NCBI GenBank assembly: GCA_964527925.1
Contig: CAZGQO010000019.1
Location: 1-28,653 of the forward strand
Direction of reading: 5' to 3'
DNA: 28,653 nt
Source: Ch128b sp964527925
GTDB taxonomy: Bacteria > Bacteroidota > Ignavibacteria > Ch128b
Under the pieces are notes generated by a model that had not been told where the DNA came from, did no database searches, and saw only the letters and a list, made by a program, of their open reading frames with translations. How positions within the stretch are numbered: the stretch's first letter is position 1; each line of letters opens with the position of its first letter. This document shows positions 1-8,690 of this stretch, piece after piece. The translations under genes and the position numbers were made by a program.

Positions 1-1955
1 TTCAAGATTTTGACTCTCATGTTAACATTGAAGGTAACCTGAGCTTGAGCAGATTTTGTAATAAGAGTACTGCCACCCGCACCAAACCATGGATTTCCAT
101 TTTGATCACTTGCAGCTGCATAAAGTGTAGATGAAAGAATTGGATCAGTAACTTCAGTCCATATATCACCGCCATCAGTAGTCTGATAAACCAATCCATT
201 AGTTCCAACTGCATAACCATTTTGTGAATCTTTGAAAGTTAGAGCATATAATAAATTTGGGACGCTAACTGGTAATAGATTCCATGTTCGACCGCCATCT
301 TCACTCTTCAAAATTGCATTAGTTCCGCAGGCGATTAATCTTGTTGGACTTAGATAAACAACATCTCTAATATCTCCACTCGACATTCCATTAACCGTTG
401 CATTTTGCCATGTTACTCCGCCATCAGTTGTATATTTAGCGGTGAGAGTTGCACCAAGAGCAACACCATTATTATCATCAATAAATGCAATAGTTCTCAA
501 AGCTTTGGCAGCAACATTTTGATAAGTTGTCCATGTTTGTCCACCGTCAGTTGTTTTGTGAACAACTCCATTTGATGTTCCGTATTGCCCACAAACCCAG
601 CCTAAATTTTCATTTAAGAAATATACCGCATAATTATGACCAGTGGTATAAAGGCTATCGGGAAGAACAGCAAACCAGGAATTTCCACCATCAGTTGTTT
701 TTGATACAAGTCGATAACTGTGAGCAGCATATCCAACATTCTCATTTACGAAATGAATACCATTTACATTTGGACAAACATTGTTAGCAAAAATATAAGA
801 AGCAGTCCAGATTTGGCCGTTATCTGTCGATTTAAGTAAAGTTCCATCATAACCTGCAGCAAATCCTTTACTGCCAACAAATTGCATATCATAAATTGTA
901 GCTGATGGAATTGGAGTTAGTTTTATCCATGTGTTTCCAAAATCAGGACTGAATGCAATCAATCCATCACTGCCAGAAATCCACACTTTATCTCCAATAC
1001 CATAAATTCCGTAAAGAGTTGGACCAAATGGAGCTGCAATAGGAGTCCAGTTAATTCCACCATCAGTAGTTCTTTCAATTACACTGCCTCTTATAGCTCC
1101 GCCTATTGCTAATCCATTATTTTCATCTTTAAACCAGACATTGTAAAGATTATCATAACTTCGATTTTGTTCGGTTTGAGTCATATAAGTCCAAGTTGCA
1201 CCACCATTAGTAGTTCGCAAGTGAATGCTGGGCTGCAAACCAGCTGCAAAAGAACCCCAACCGACAGCAACTGCAACTGATGAGTTTATCATTTTAACTC
1301 CGCGAACATCTGAACGAGTGTAATTAAATCCACCAAGTGAAGGTGTTGGTGCTTGAGACCATGTTGAACCATCGGTTGTGTAAAGAAGTATTCCAACATT
1401 TTTACCGACAGCAACACCAGTAGTTGGATTGGCAAAATCAAAATCATTAAGATTGTTTGTAGTACTTGCATATTGTTGTACCCATGTAGTACCACCATCA
1501 GTGGTTTTCAAGATTCTTCCAACAGATGTTGAATAAGATGCAAGTAAATAGCCAGTATTTGAATCAAAAAATTTAATTCTTGCAGCAGTTCCAGTTGGTT
1601 CTGGGATTGCATCAACGGTTGTTACAGTCCAGTTTGCACCACCATCAGTTGTTTTTAGAAAAGTTCTATTTCCACCGCTAGCAAAGATTCTGTTTTCATC
1701 AAGTGCCTGCACACAATATAAAGTGACTGTTGTATTGCTGTTTTGTCGAACCCAGTTATATCCGCCATCAGTTGTTTTTAATATTGCCCCATTGGAACCA
1801 ACAGCCCATCCAACATTTTCGCTAACAAAATACAAACTTTGAAAAGTTGAAATATCTGGATAATAAGTTCCTTTAACTGCTACTCTCCATTGAGCGCTCA
1901 GATTTAAATTCATCAAAAGCACAAGTGATATAAATGAAATAAACATTTTTCTCAT
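1..1955 (-). CDS. Secreted Ycf48/BNR-like repeat (beta-propeller) protein, 3' end outside the window
   Basis: The frame is open from the ATG at 1955 to the window edge (651 complete codons, no stop). An AAGGAG ribosome binding site lies 8 nt upstream. An N-terminal signal peptide ends near LNLSAQ. The body has 13 copies, each about 45-50 residues apart, of a blade motif of the type KTTDGGxxW (for example KTTDGGYNWV, RTTNGGATWT, QTTDGGDIWT; degenerate copies FSPDFGNTWI and KSEDGGRTWN). This is the pattern of Ycf48-like/sialidase-type beta-propellers and is enough for about two propellers. The last residues seen, VTFNVNM, resemble the start of a beta-sandwich domain common in Bacteroidota secreted proteins. 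It is the last visible gene of the fecR-led operon, 20 nt after the barrel gene. A T9SS tail is expected beyond the edge but is not seen. Function and ligand are unknown. Confidence 0.85.
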   Translation of the reverse strand, partial: MRKMFISFISLVLLMNLNLSAQWRVAVKGTYYPDISTFQSLYFVSENVGWAVGSNGAILKTTDGGYNWVRQNSNTTVTLYCVQALDENRIFASGGNRTFLKTTDGGANWTVTTVDAIPEPTGTAARIKFFDSNTGYLLASYSTSVGRILKTTDGGTTWVQQYASTTNNLNDFDFANPTTGVAVGKNVGILLYTTDGSTWSQAPTPSLGGFNYTRSDVRGVKMINSSVAVAVGWGSFAAGLQPSIHLRTTNGGATWTYMTQTEQNRSYDNLYNVWFKDENNGLAIGGAIRGSVIERTTDGGINWTPIAAPFGPTLYGIYGIGDKVWISGSDGLIAFSPDFGNTWIKLTPIPSATIYDMQFVGSKGFAAGYDGTLLKSTDNGQIWTASYIFANNVCPNVNGIHFVNENVGYAAHSYRLVSKTTDGGNSWFAVLPDSLYTTGHNYAVYFLNENLGWVCGQYGTSNGVVHKTTDGGQTWTTYQNVAAKALRTIAFIDDNNGVALGATLTAKYTTDGGVTWQNATVNGMSSGDIRDVVYLSPTRLIACGTNAILKSEDGGRTWNLLPVSVPNLLYALTFKDSQNGYAVGTNGLVYQTTDGGDIWTEVTDPILSSTLYAAASDQNGNPWFGAGGSTLITKSAQAQVTFNVNMRVKIL

Positions 1956-1975
1956 AGCAGCTTCTCCTTATAATT

Positions 1976-3421
1976 TTAATAGTTAAAGATTTTAAAATTA
2001 AGTTGAGTATTTATGTAACGATTTTTTCTTGATGATTCATCTTTCTGTAATAAATATGAAACGAAGTAATCAACTTTTATTGACTCAGAATTATATAAAC
2101 CAAATCCAAAACTCAGTGCATTTTGAGATACATTTTTACCACCTCTGACAAAGTCAAAATCATATTTACTACTTTCAAAACCTGCACGAACAAAAATATT
2201 TTTTTGAACTTCAAATTCGAACCCTGTATGGAACTCATAAAAAGGTTCATCATATTTTGAAAATTTGTTGTCAATGAACTTTGATGAGTCTGATAAAATT
2301 TTTCCTGCTTTAATTTCCATTACTGTAAAAACTGGTAAGCTTTTTAATTTATATGAAAAACCAATGCCTCCATCAATCACTCTCGTTTTCCATTTCCAGA
2401 TCATCAATCCATATTCTGATATGCGAGACCAGCTATTTGTTTCGTTATAATTTAATTCAGTACCAACTAATAAGTTATCAAATGGAGAGAGATGAATTTT
2501 AATCTTGTTAGAATAATTTTCAAAAACTGTATGACCATCTTCATATTCTTTAAGCATTCCATAAGGATAAAGAGTTTTTAAGTTACCATTCAGATAATTT
2601 GTCGCGACTCCAATTTTTAAATTATCAAATGGTGATAAAACTGATTGAACTGAATATTCAATTGACCTGTCTCTATAAGTTTGACTCACAGTTTGACTTC
2701 TTCTCCTGAACGCATAAGTATCTCCACGATAGTTAAAAATTTCGGCATCAAAGAGATCTTCTGCTTTAGCCTCAATGGATTCTTTCCTATCTGATAAAAT
2801 CACACGACCACCAATTGAAAAATCTTCACTGAAAACATAGGCAAGACTATAACTTCCATCAATGTTTCTTATTAATGTCTTAGAACGAGTGTAAATGTTT
2901 TTCAAACCATCCATAATTTTATAATTAAGTTCAAATCCAAAAAATAAATTTTTTATAAATTCAAAACTGTACTGAAATCCGACTCGTGGACCATTATAAA
3001 TAAAATCCCCTGTTGTTGTATCTGTCATAAAAAATGGATTGCCATTATAGGGAGTATAACCCAGGGATCTATAAACATTTTTTCGATTTTCTATTTCATA
3101 TTTCACATATCCTCTGAATGTACCTTCTTTAAGTTTCTTAATTCCATCGAAAGATAAATTATAAAGAAATGTTTTTTGTGGTTCATATAAACGTCTGTAA
3201 CCAAGATTTGAAAAATTAAAGCCTGGCTTGATATAGAGTACATCAAAAGATTTATCGATGTGCAGATAGGCTATATTATTTCCAAAATCATAAAGATTTA
3301 AATCATTTTCTGCATCTTTCAATGCGATTGTTGAATTACCAAGTGATAAAATTCTTTCATTTTGTCCGAGAAGAATTTGACAGAAAAATATCAAACTAAA
3401 TATGATTAATTGTCTTTTCAT
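1976..3421 (-). CDS. Outer-membrane beta-barrel protein of the fecR-led operon
   Basis: 481 aa with a signal peptide (MKRQLIIFSLIFFCQILLGQ). The rest is alternating aromatic/polar beta-strand sequence ending in NFKIFNY, a C-terminal aromatic typical of outer-membrane barrels. Two internal stretches share the phrase LSPFDNL (followed by KIGVATNY and LVGTELNY), consistent with repeated barrel strands. There is no TonB plug domain. It lies 7 nt after the second lipoprotein gene and 20 nt before the propeller gene, so co-transcription is likely. In Bacteroides, barrels of this size annotated DUF6850 occur beside TonB receptors and DUF4876 lipoproteins; matching this gene to that family is from memory and unverified. 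It could be an accessory porin or an assembly partner of the receptor. Confidence 0.75.
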   Translation of the reverse strand: MKRQLIIFSLIFFCQILLGQNERILSLGNSTIALKDAENDLNLYDFGNNIAYLHIDKSFDVLYIKPGFNFSNLGYRRLYEPQKTFLYNLSFDGIKKLKEGTFRGYVKYEIENRKNVYRSLGYTPYNGNPFFMTDTTTGDFIYNGPRVGFQYSFEFIKNLFFGFELNYKIMDGLKNIYTRSKTLIRNIDGSYSLAYVFSEDFSIGGRVILSDRKESIEAKAEDLFDAEIFNYRGDTYAFRRRSQTVSQTYRDRSIEYSVQSVLSPFDNLKIGVATNYLNGNLKTLYPYGMLKEYEDGHTVFENYSNKIKIHLSPFDNLLVGTELNYNETNSWSRISEYGLMIWKWKTRVIDGGIGFSYKLKSLPVFTVMEIKAGKILSDSSKFIDNKFSKYDEPFYEFHTGFEFEVQKNIFVRAGFESSKYDFDFVRGGKNVSQNALSFGFGLYNSESIKVDYFVSYLLQKDESSRKNRYINTQLNFKIFNY

Positions 3422-3428
3422 TTTTTAC

Positions 3429-4571
3429 CTATTGATGGCCTGGAGTAGCTGTATCTTTTATTTCAAAGTCTGAAAGTGAATCATTTGTATCAAGGCCTGG
3501 TTCTCTTCTTTGCATTGATTTACCACTATATCTCGGTGGACTTAATACATAACCACGATCAATCCGCGAATCTAAAGTCTTTTTATTTTGTGGATGAGGT
3601 TGAGTTTGGTACTCAATTCCATCAATAACAGTACTTATATCTATTCCATCCTGCCAGACGGAATCTCTACCATCTGAAAGAATAACTACATCTGAAGTCA
3701 GAGCAACAAGAAAATCTGCCGTTTTATCGGGACGCATATTAATTAGATTAGGTACATTTGGATTGTCAATATCCTCTGGCGAAAATTGATTGTAAAATTC
3801 CCAATCAGCATTTGATAAGTCATAACTTGTTGCACAGACACTTCGATGATCAACTGCGTCAGATGCTAAAACAACAAATTGTCCTGGACGAATGGGATAA
3901 TTTTTTTCACTTGGGTTTCCCGGAAACTTGAATACATAGGTTGCACCGTCAATATCACCATCATCTTCCTCATCTGCACCTGGTCCTTTACTACTGCTGT
4001 TTCCTGAGAATCTCATAATCATCATCCCATCAAGATATTTTACACTATCACTCGAATTATAAAGCTCTATAAATTGATCAAAGAAGAAAAAGAAATTATT
4101 GACCGGTCCTGAAGAATATATTTCGTTAATGCATATTCCAAAAGAAGAGATTGGTTTTACAAAAATTGTGTCAATAAAAAATTCACCTGATCGGATTTGA
4201 AAGTTTTGCTTTGAACCAACAAGAATGATGTTAGGATCATCAGGATGATTTTTTCTGATTGTCAATCCATAATCAGATGTGGGAAGATTATTCAAAAGCA
4301 GTTTACCATTTTCATCGCAATAACAGATTCTTGAAAAATATCTCGAAGAAACAATAACTTTAGCATTACTTACAGGTATGGCATTTTCAATTGAATCGTT
4401 GTATGTAGAATCCCAGAGGACAACCAATTCAAGTTGACCTGTTCCATCAATATTTACAATTGGTTCTTCCGCACAACTTATTAACAGAATGCTTATGAAT
4501 ATCACGATTAAAAAACTAACTATTTTAATTTGAAAAAATACTTTCTTCATTTCAATTACAAACCAACTCAT
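3429..4571 (-). CDS. Lipoprotein with lamin-tail/DUF4876-like core, paralog B
   Basis: 380 aa with a lipoprotein signal ending in LLISC (Cys33). After it comes an Ig-like or carboxypeptidase-regulatory-like stretch (about residues 40-140: GQLELVVLWDSTYND, then NLPTSDYGLTIRKNHP). A second region has the lamin-tail-like pattern INEIY, DQFIELYNSSDS, YLDGM. An acidic loop DEEDDGDIDGA and a closing block DRGYVLSPPRYSGKS follow. The ATG at 4571 overlaps the stop of paralog A as ATGA, implying translational coupling. An internal ATG at 4550 would also give a lipoprotein signal and is a possible alternative start. It is probably anchored in the outer membrane next to the co-encoded TonB receptor. I assign it to DUF4876-like proteins from pattern recognition only; no biochemical function is known to me. 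Confidence 0.8.
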   Translation of the reverse strand: MSWFVIEMKKVFFQIKIVSFLIVIFISILLISCAEEPIVNIDGTGQLELVVLWDSTYNDSIENAIPVSNAKVIVSSRYFSRICYCDENGKLLLNNLPTSDYGLTIRKNHPDDPNIILVGSKQNFQIRSGEFFIDTIFVKPISSFGICINEIYSSGPVNNFFFFFDQFIELYNSSDSVKYLDGMMIMRFSGNSSSKGPGADEEDDGDIDGATYVFKFPGNPSEKNYPIRPGQFVVLASDAVDHRSVCATSYDLSNADWEFYNQFSPEDIDNPNVPNLINMRPDKTADFLVALTSDVVILSDGRDSVWQDGIDISTVIDGIEYQTQPHPQNKKTLDSRIDRGYVLSPPRYSGKSMQRREPGLDTNDSLSDFEIKDTATPGHQ

Positions 4572-5668
4572 TGTCTTCCGGGTGTTGGTGGATCAATAAT
4601 TTCAAAATCTGAACTCGAATCATTCGTATCAAATCCAGCTTCTCGACGCTGGATTGATTTACCACTATATCTTGGAGGACTCAATACATAACCCCTATCA
4701 ACTCTTGGATCAAGTGTTTTTTTGCTCTGAGGATGTGGATTTGGTTGATATTCCACACCATCGACTATTGTTGAAATATCAATACCATCAAGTAGAAGTG
4801 AATCTCTCCCATCACACAAAACTATCACATCAGCCGCGAGATTGATTAAAAAATCCTGCGTTCTATGAGAAAAAATGTTTATAAGATTCGGAACATTTGG
4901 ATTATCAATATCTTCTGGTGAAAATTGATTGTAAAACTCCCAATCAGCATTTGATAAATCTATACTTGTTGAAACCATATTTTTATGATTTACAGCATCA
5001 ACAGCGAGAACAACAAACTGTTTAGGTTGAATTGGAATATTATGTTCTCCTGGATTACCTGGAAATTTGAATGCATAAACAGCACCATCAATATCACCGT
5101 CATCTTCTTCATCCGCTCCCGGTCCTTTGCCTTCGTTGTTTCCCGAAACTCTTACTACAATCATTCCATCAAGATAACGAATACTATCACTGGAATTGTA
5201 CAATTCAATAAATTGGTCATAAAAGTAAAATATATTATTAACAGGTCCAGCAGCATAAATCTCATTAATACAAATTCCAATTGAAGAGATTGGTTTTACA
5301 AAAAGTGTGTCTAATGTTAGTCTGCCTGAATTGACAACAACATCCTGCTTAGATGCAATTAGTAAAATATTTGGATCTAACGGATGAGATTTTCTAACAG
5401 ATAAACCATAAGTAGAAGTGGGCAAGTTATCAATCTCGATTAAACCTGAATCATTCGATGTAAATATTTTTACACCATATCTGTTGCTTAAAAACACTTT
5501 AGCGTTTGAAACTGGTTGAGCATAATTGACATTATCCAAATATGTAGAATCCCACAGCACAATAACTTTTAATTTGCCTTCTCCATCCACAGCAACTGGT
5601 GGTTTCTCTGCACAACCAATTAATATCAACGAGAGACAAAAAATCAAAATTAATTGAATGTTCTTCAT
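4568..5668 (-). CDS. Lipoprotein with lamin-tail/DUF4876-like core, paralog A
   Basis: 366 aa from the ATG at 5668, chosen because AGGTGA lies 6 nt upstream; a GTG at 5677 in the same frame would overlap the receptor stop but places that ribosome binding site inside the gene. The signal peptide MKNIQLILIFCLSLILIGC ends in a lipobox (Cys19). The domain order matches paralog B: regulatory-like beta domain, then INEIY, DQFIELYNSSDS, YLDGM, then GKGPGADEEDDGDIDGA, then DRGYVLSPPRYSGKS. Long blocks such as NADWEFYNQFSPEDIDNPN are identical in both proteins while the N-terminal third diverges, which indicates tandem duplication with constraint on the C-terminal core. It sits immediately after the TonB-dependent receptor. 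It is likely a surface or periplasm-facing lipoprotein helping the receptor; the substrate is unknown. Confidence 0.8.
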   Translation of the reverse strand: MKNIQLILIFCLSLILIGCAEKPPVAVDGEGKLKVIVLWDSTYLDNVNYAQPVSNAKVFLSNRYGVKIFTSNDSGLIEIDNLPTSTYGLSVRKSHPLDPNILLIASKQDVVVNSGRLTLDTLFVKPISSIGICINEIYAAGPVNNIFYFYDQFIELYNSSDSIRYLDGMIVVRVSGNNEGKGPGADEEDDGDIDGAVYAFKFPGNPGEHNIPIQPKQFVVLAVDAVNHKNMVSTSIDLSNADWEFYNQFSPEDIDNPNVPNLINIFSHRTQDFLINLAADVIVLCDGRDSLLLDGIDISTIVDGVEYQPNPHPQSKKTLDPRVDRGYVLSPPRYSGKSIQRREAGFDTNDSSSDFEIIDPPTPGRQ

Positions 5669-5673
5669 TTCTT

Positions 5674-8600
5674 TCACCTGAACAGTTCATCAACAATCAT
5701 ACTAAATTCAATTCCATAAAATAGAGAAGGATTTCTAATTTCTTCAGTTATATCATTTGGGTTATAAGTATATTGATAACGATAGAGTGCTGGGTCATCA
5801 AGAAAATTATTAACATAAAAAGAAACTTCAGCTCCTTTGAATAACGATTTACTTATGTTGATATTAAACAACCATTTCGCTGGCTTGGATTTTATTCTTT
5901 CCTCCCAGTCTCTTGCAAGTTTGACAGTTGCAAGTTTTGTTGAATCAGTTATGATTGCAAAATTGATTGGCTCGAGATTATAAGTCCTGCTTCTTTCAAA
6001 TAATGTATGTTCAACTCTAATAGTTAACCACAAACCTAACACTGGATGTGTATACCTTAAATAATAATTCAAAATAAATCTATCACTCCATATCATCGAA
6101 GCATCATAAACAAATCCAAATAATGTATCTAATGGAATTCCAGGAACTTTATAATTTGGAAATCTGCCAAGTGTTAAATCTGGTGATTCGTCATAAGACC
6201 ATACGTTTGTCCCTCTTTTTATAAAATTGTATGAACCAACAATTTGAAAATCCATATTTAAAGGTTTAATCTTACTTGATCTGATTGTAAACTCAACACC
6301 TTTACTCTGATTCCATCCCACATTTTGTTGAATTGAATACTCTCCGATATAGTAAAGATATTTTGTAGAATTAAGTTCTCTGTAATAAAAAATTGGAATG
6401 GATTGACCTGATGGATCATTTTTCCTTGATTTGTAATAAGCACTTATTGAAGTACCAATTAAATCTCCAAATTTATGGTCATACGAAATTTCATATTGCC
6501 ACTCACGATAACCTTTAAGTTCTGTATTATGTGTTGGTAATCTATAAAATACCGTTTGACTATCCAGTGGATTTCTCCATTTGAGAACTGTTGGCGGCGG
6601 ATAAATATAACTCATAGCAGGTGATTTTGTTGTCGTTCCAAGACTCAGCCTAATTTGATTTGACTCACTTAAATAGGCTACTAAATTGAATCGTGGATTG
6701 AAGAAAGTTCCTTGATGAGATTGAATTATATCACCCTTACCCCATAATCCACTCAAATTAAATTTGTGTGGTCGATACATTTCATATCTAAAACCAATCA
6801 CAGCTGAAAAGTCTATCCCCAGTTTACCAGTAATTTTATCTTCTGCGTAAATGCTTGAAAGAAGTTGACCAGGAATATCATCAAAACGATATGGAAGTTT
6901 CCCCGATTCTACTCCATAATAATTGAAGATCGTATCAATTAAAACTCCCTCGCCTGTATTTACTTCATACTGAAGATCTGAACCAACAAGAATTTTATGA
7001 ATGAAATCACCTGTCAGATATATTCTTTCCCACTCAAGCCTTCCGCCAAGCTGCCATTCATTTCCACGAGTCTCAACTTTTCCAAGATAAGTTGAAACAG
7101 TATCTCCAGTAGGCAAAATCCTTAAATCAGATTGAACGAGACGAGATTTCATACTATTTTCTCGTCTGTAATTCAGATAAGCATTGAAATTAAAATTCTC
7201 TATATCAAGTTCAGTTGTATATTTTCCCCAGAATCCAGATTGAAGTGAATAACCACGATTGTAGTTTCTTGTTTGGTAAACATCACCTTTCGGCTGTTCT
7301 TCGTCAAAAATTCTTTGTCCGTAAAGTTTCAAGTTTGTATTCAAACGATTATTTAGAAAATCTTTAGAAAAAACTGTTTGAGCAGTAAGTCGAATGTACT
7401 CATCACCTTTTTTCCTGATATCTCGTTCACTCTGGGCAGCATTTAGATTGTAGGAAAAACCAGCAAACTTCAAATTACTTCCGCCACCAAGATTAAATTC
7501 GCGAGTATCAGGATTGTTTTTAATTTTTAATCGATGCGGCTGAACTCCTGTTTTTGTTCTCACATTAATGACGCCAGCTGTTACATCACCAAATCTAACC
7601 GAAGGAAGTCCTCGAATTACTTCAATTGATTCGATATTATCAGCGGGAATTGTTCTCAAATCAACTCCACCGCCAACATTTGAAGGACCAGTTATTCCAC
7701 TTGTCCATTTTTCGAATTGCAGGTTAGCATTATTCGAAATTGGAATTCCATCAACAACTAAAAGTGTTCCGGATGCTGAAAGTTTATCTGTTTCTTCACC
7801 TCGAATTGCAACCTGACTTGTTTTTGAAAGTCCTGGATTTGAAGTTTTTTGAATTCCAGGAACTAAATCCAGTACATCTCCAATACTCGAAGCTTGAAAA
7901 TGTTCAACCTCAGCTCCAGTTATAACTGTTTTAGTGCTTGCATCTTTAGGAATTAATTCTGATGTTCCAACAACTTCAATTGCACCAATATAGAATGCAG
8001 TGCTTTCGAGATAAAAATCGACTGTAACGATTTCACCTTTTTTAACCACAACCTCTTTTGATTCTTTTTTATAACCAATAAAAGATGCTTCAACAGTATA
8101 TTTCCCAGGTTTTAGTTTATGAATGAAATACTTACCAAATTTATTTGTAGCAGCACCAAATCGATTTTCTTTAATAATAACATTCGCGCCTATTAAAGGC
8201 TCACCTGACTTATCTCTTACAGTTCCCTGGATAGAACCCGTTTCTTCATCTATCTTTTGTGTTCTTGCAAGCACAATTTCATTTTTACCCGTGAAAATGT
8301 AACTGATATCTTTATCTCTGAAGATATAATTCAAAATATTCTCAATCGTTTCATTATACAAATAAACATCTCTAACTTCTTTCTTCACAAGTTCATCATG
8401 ATAAATCATTTTGATTCCAGTTTCAGCACTTATCTGCTGAAGAATATCTCGTAAAGTTCCTGATTGAATCTCAATTGTAATCCGTGATGAAAGAATCGAT
8501 TGAGAAGGAGTTAAGAAGCTATCATGCTCAATTTTAGTTTTCTCTAACTCGGATTTTTCCGTCATTAATCCGCCGCGAATAACTTCAGTATTAGTTGAAT

Positions 8601-8682
8601 CTTGATTTTGAAATCCAGCAGTAAGTTCTGTTATACTTATTGTGAATAATAGAACAAGTACTGGAAAAATTCTGGTAATCAT
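5674..8682 (-). CDS. TonB-dependent receptor with STN signalling domain
   Basis: 1002 aa outer-membrane active transporter. Visible order: signal peptide (1-24); STN domain (about 66-140, ITIEIQSGTLRDILQQIS), which in FecA-type systems contacts FecR; carboxypeptidase-regulatory-like domain (about 150-227, IQGTVRDKSGEPLIGANV); plug (about 245-377, containing VLDLVPGIQ, VAIRGEE and NIESIEVIRGLPSVRFGD); then a 22-strand-type barrel to the C-terminus. A TonB-box-like stretch (IEVVGT, about 235-240) precedes the plug. No SusD homolog follows, so this is not a classic polysaccharide (Sus) pair; two lipoproteins and a barrel take that place. It starts 8 nt after fecR and is followed within 5 nt by lipoprotein A. 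The substrate cannot be told from the sequence; siderophores, vitamin complexes, peptides or sugars are all possible. Confidence 0.92.
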   Translation of the reverse strand: MITRIFPVLVLLFTISITELTAGFQNQDSTNTEVIRGGLMTEKSELEKTKIEHDSFLTPSQSILSSRITIEIQSGTLRDILQQISAETGIKMIYHDELVKKEVRDVYLYNETIENILNYIFRDKDISYIFTGKNEIVLARTQKIDEETGSIQGTVRDKSGEPLIGANVIIKENRFGAATNKFGKYFIHKLKPGKYTVEASFIGYKKESKEVVVKKGEIVTVDFYLESTAFYIGAIEVVGTSELIPKDASTKTVITGAEVEHFQASSIGDVLDLVPGIQKTSNPGLSKTSQVAIRGEETDKLSASGTLLVVDGIPISNNANLQFEKWTSGITGPSNVGGGVDLRTIPADNIESIEVIRGLPSVRFGDVTAGVINVRTKTGVQPHRLKIKNNPDTREFNLGGGSNLKFAGFSYNLNAAQSERDIRKKGDEYIRLTAQTVFSKDFLNNRLNTNLKLYGQRIFDEEQPKGDVYQTRNYNRGYSLQSGFWGKYTTELDIENFNFNAYLNYRRENSMKSRLVQSDLRILPTGDTVSTYLGKVETRGNEWQLGGRLEWERIYLTGDFIHKILVGSDLQYEVNTGEGVLIDTIFNYYGVESGKLPYRFDDIPGQLLSSIYAEDKITGKLGIDFSAVIGFRYEMYRPHKFNLSGLWGKGDIIQSHQGTFFNPRFNLVAYLSESNQIRLSLGTTTKSPAMSYIYPPPTVLKWRNPLDSQTVFYRLPTHNTELKGYREWQYEISYDHKFGDLIGTSISAYYKSRKNDPSGQSIPIFYYRELNSTKYLYYIGEYSIQQNVGWNQSKGVEFTIRSSKIKPLNMDFQIVGSYNFIKRGTNVWSYDESPDLTLGRFPNYKVPGIPLDTLFGFVYDASMIWSDRFILNYYLRYTHPVLGLWLTIRVEHTLFERSRTYNLEPINFAIITDSTKLATVKLARDWEERIKSKPAKWLFNINISKSLFKGAEVSFYVNNFLDDPALYRYQYTYNPNDITEEIRNPSLFYGIEFSMIVDELFR

Positions 8683-8690
8683 TTTGACCC

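Noticed and set aside
160..1800. Recurring CCACCATCAGT-like phrases about 140-150 bp apart on the plus strand, resembling a repeat array
   Set aside because: They are the reverse complement of codons for the TTDGG blade motif of the propeller protein; spacing and variation follow the protein repeat, not a CRISPR or DNA repeat.
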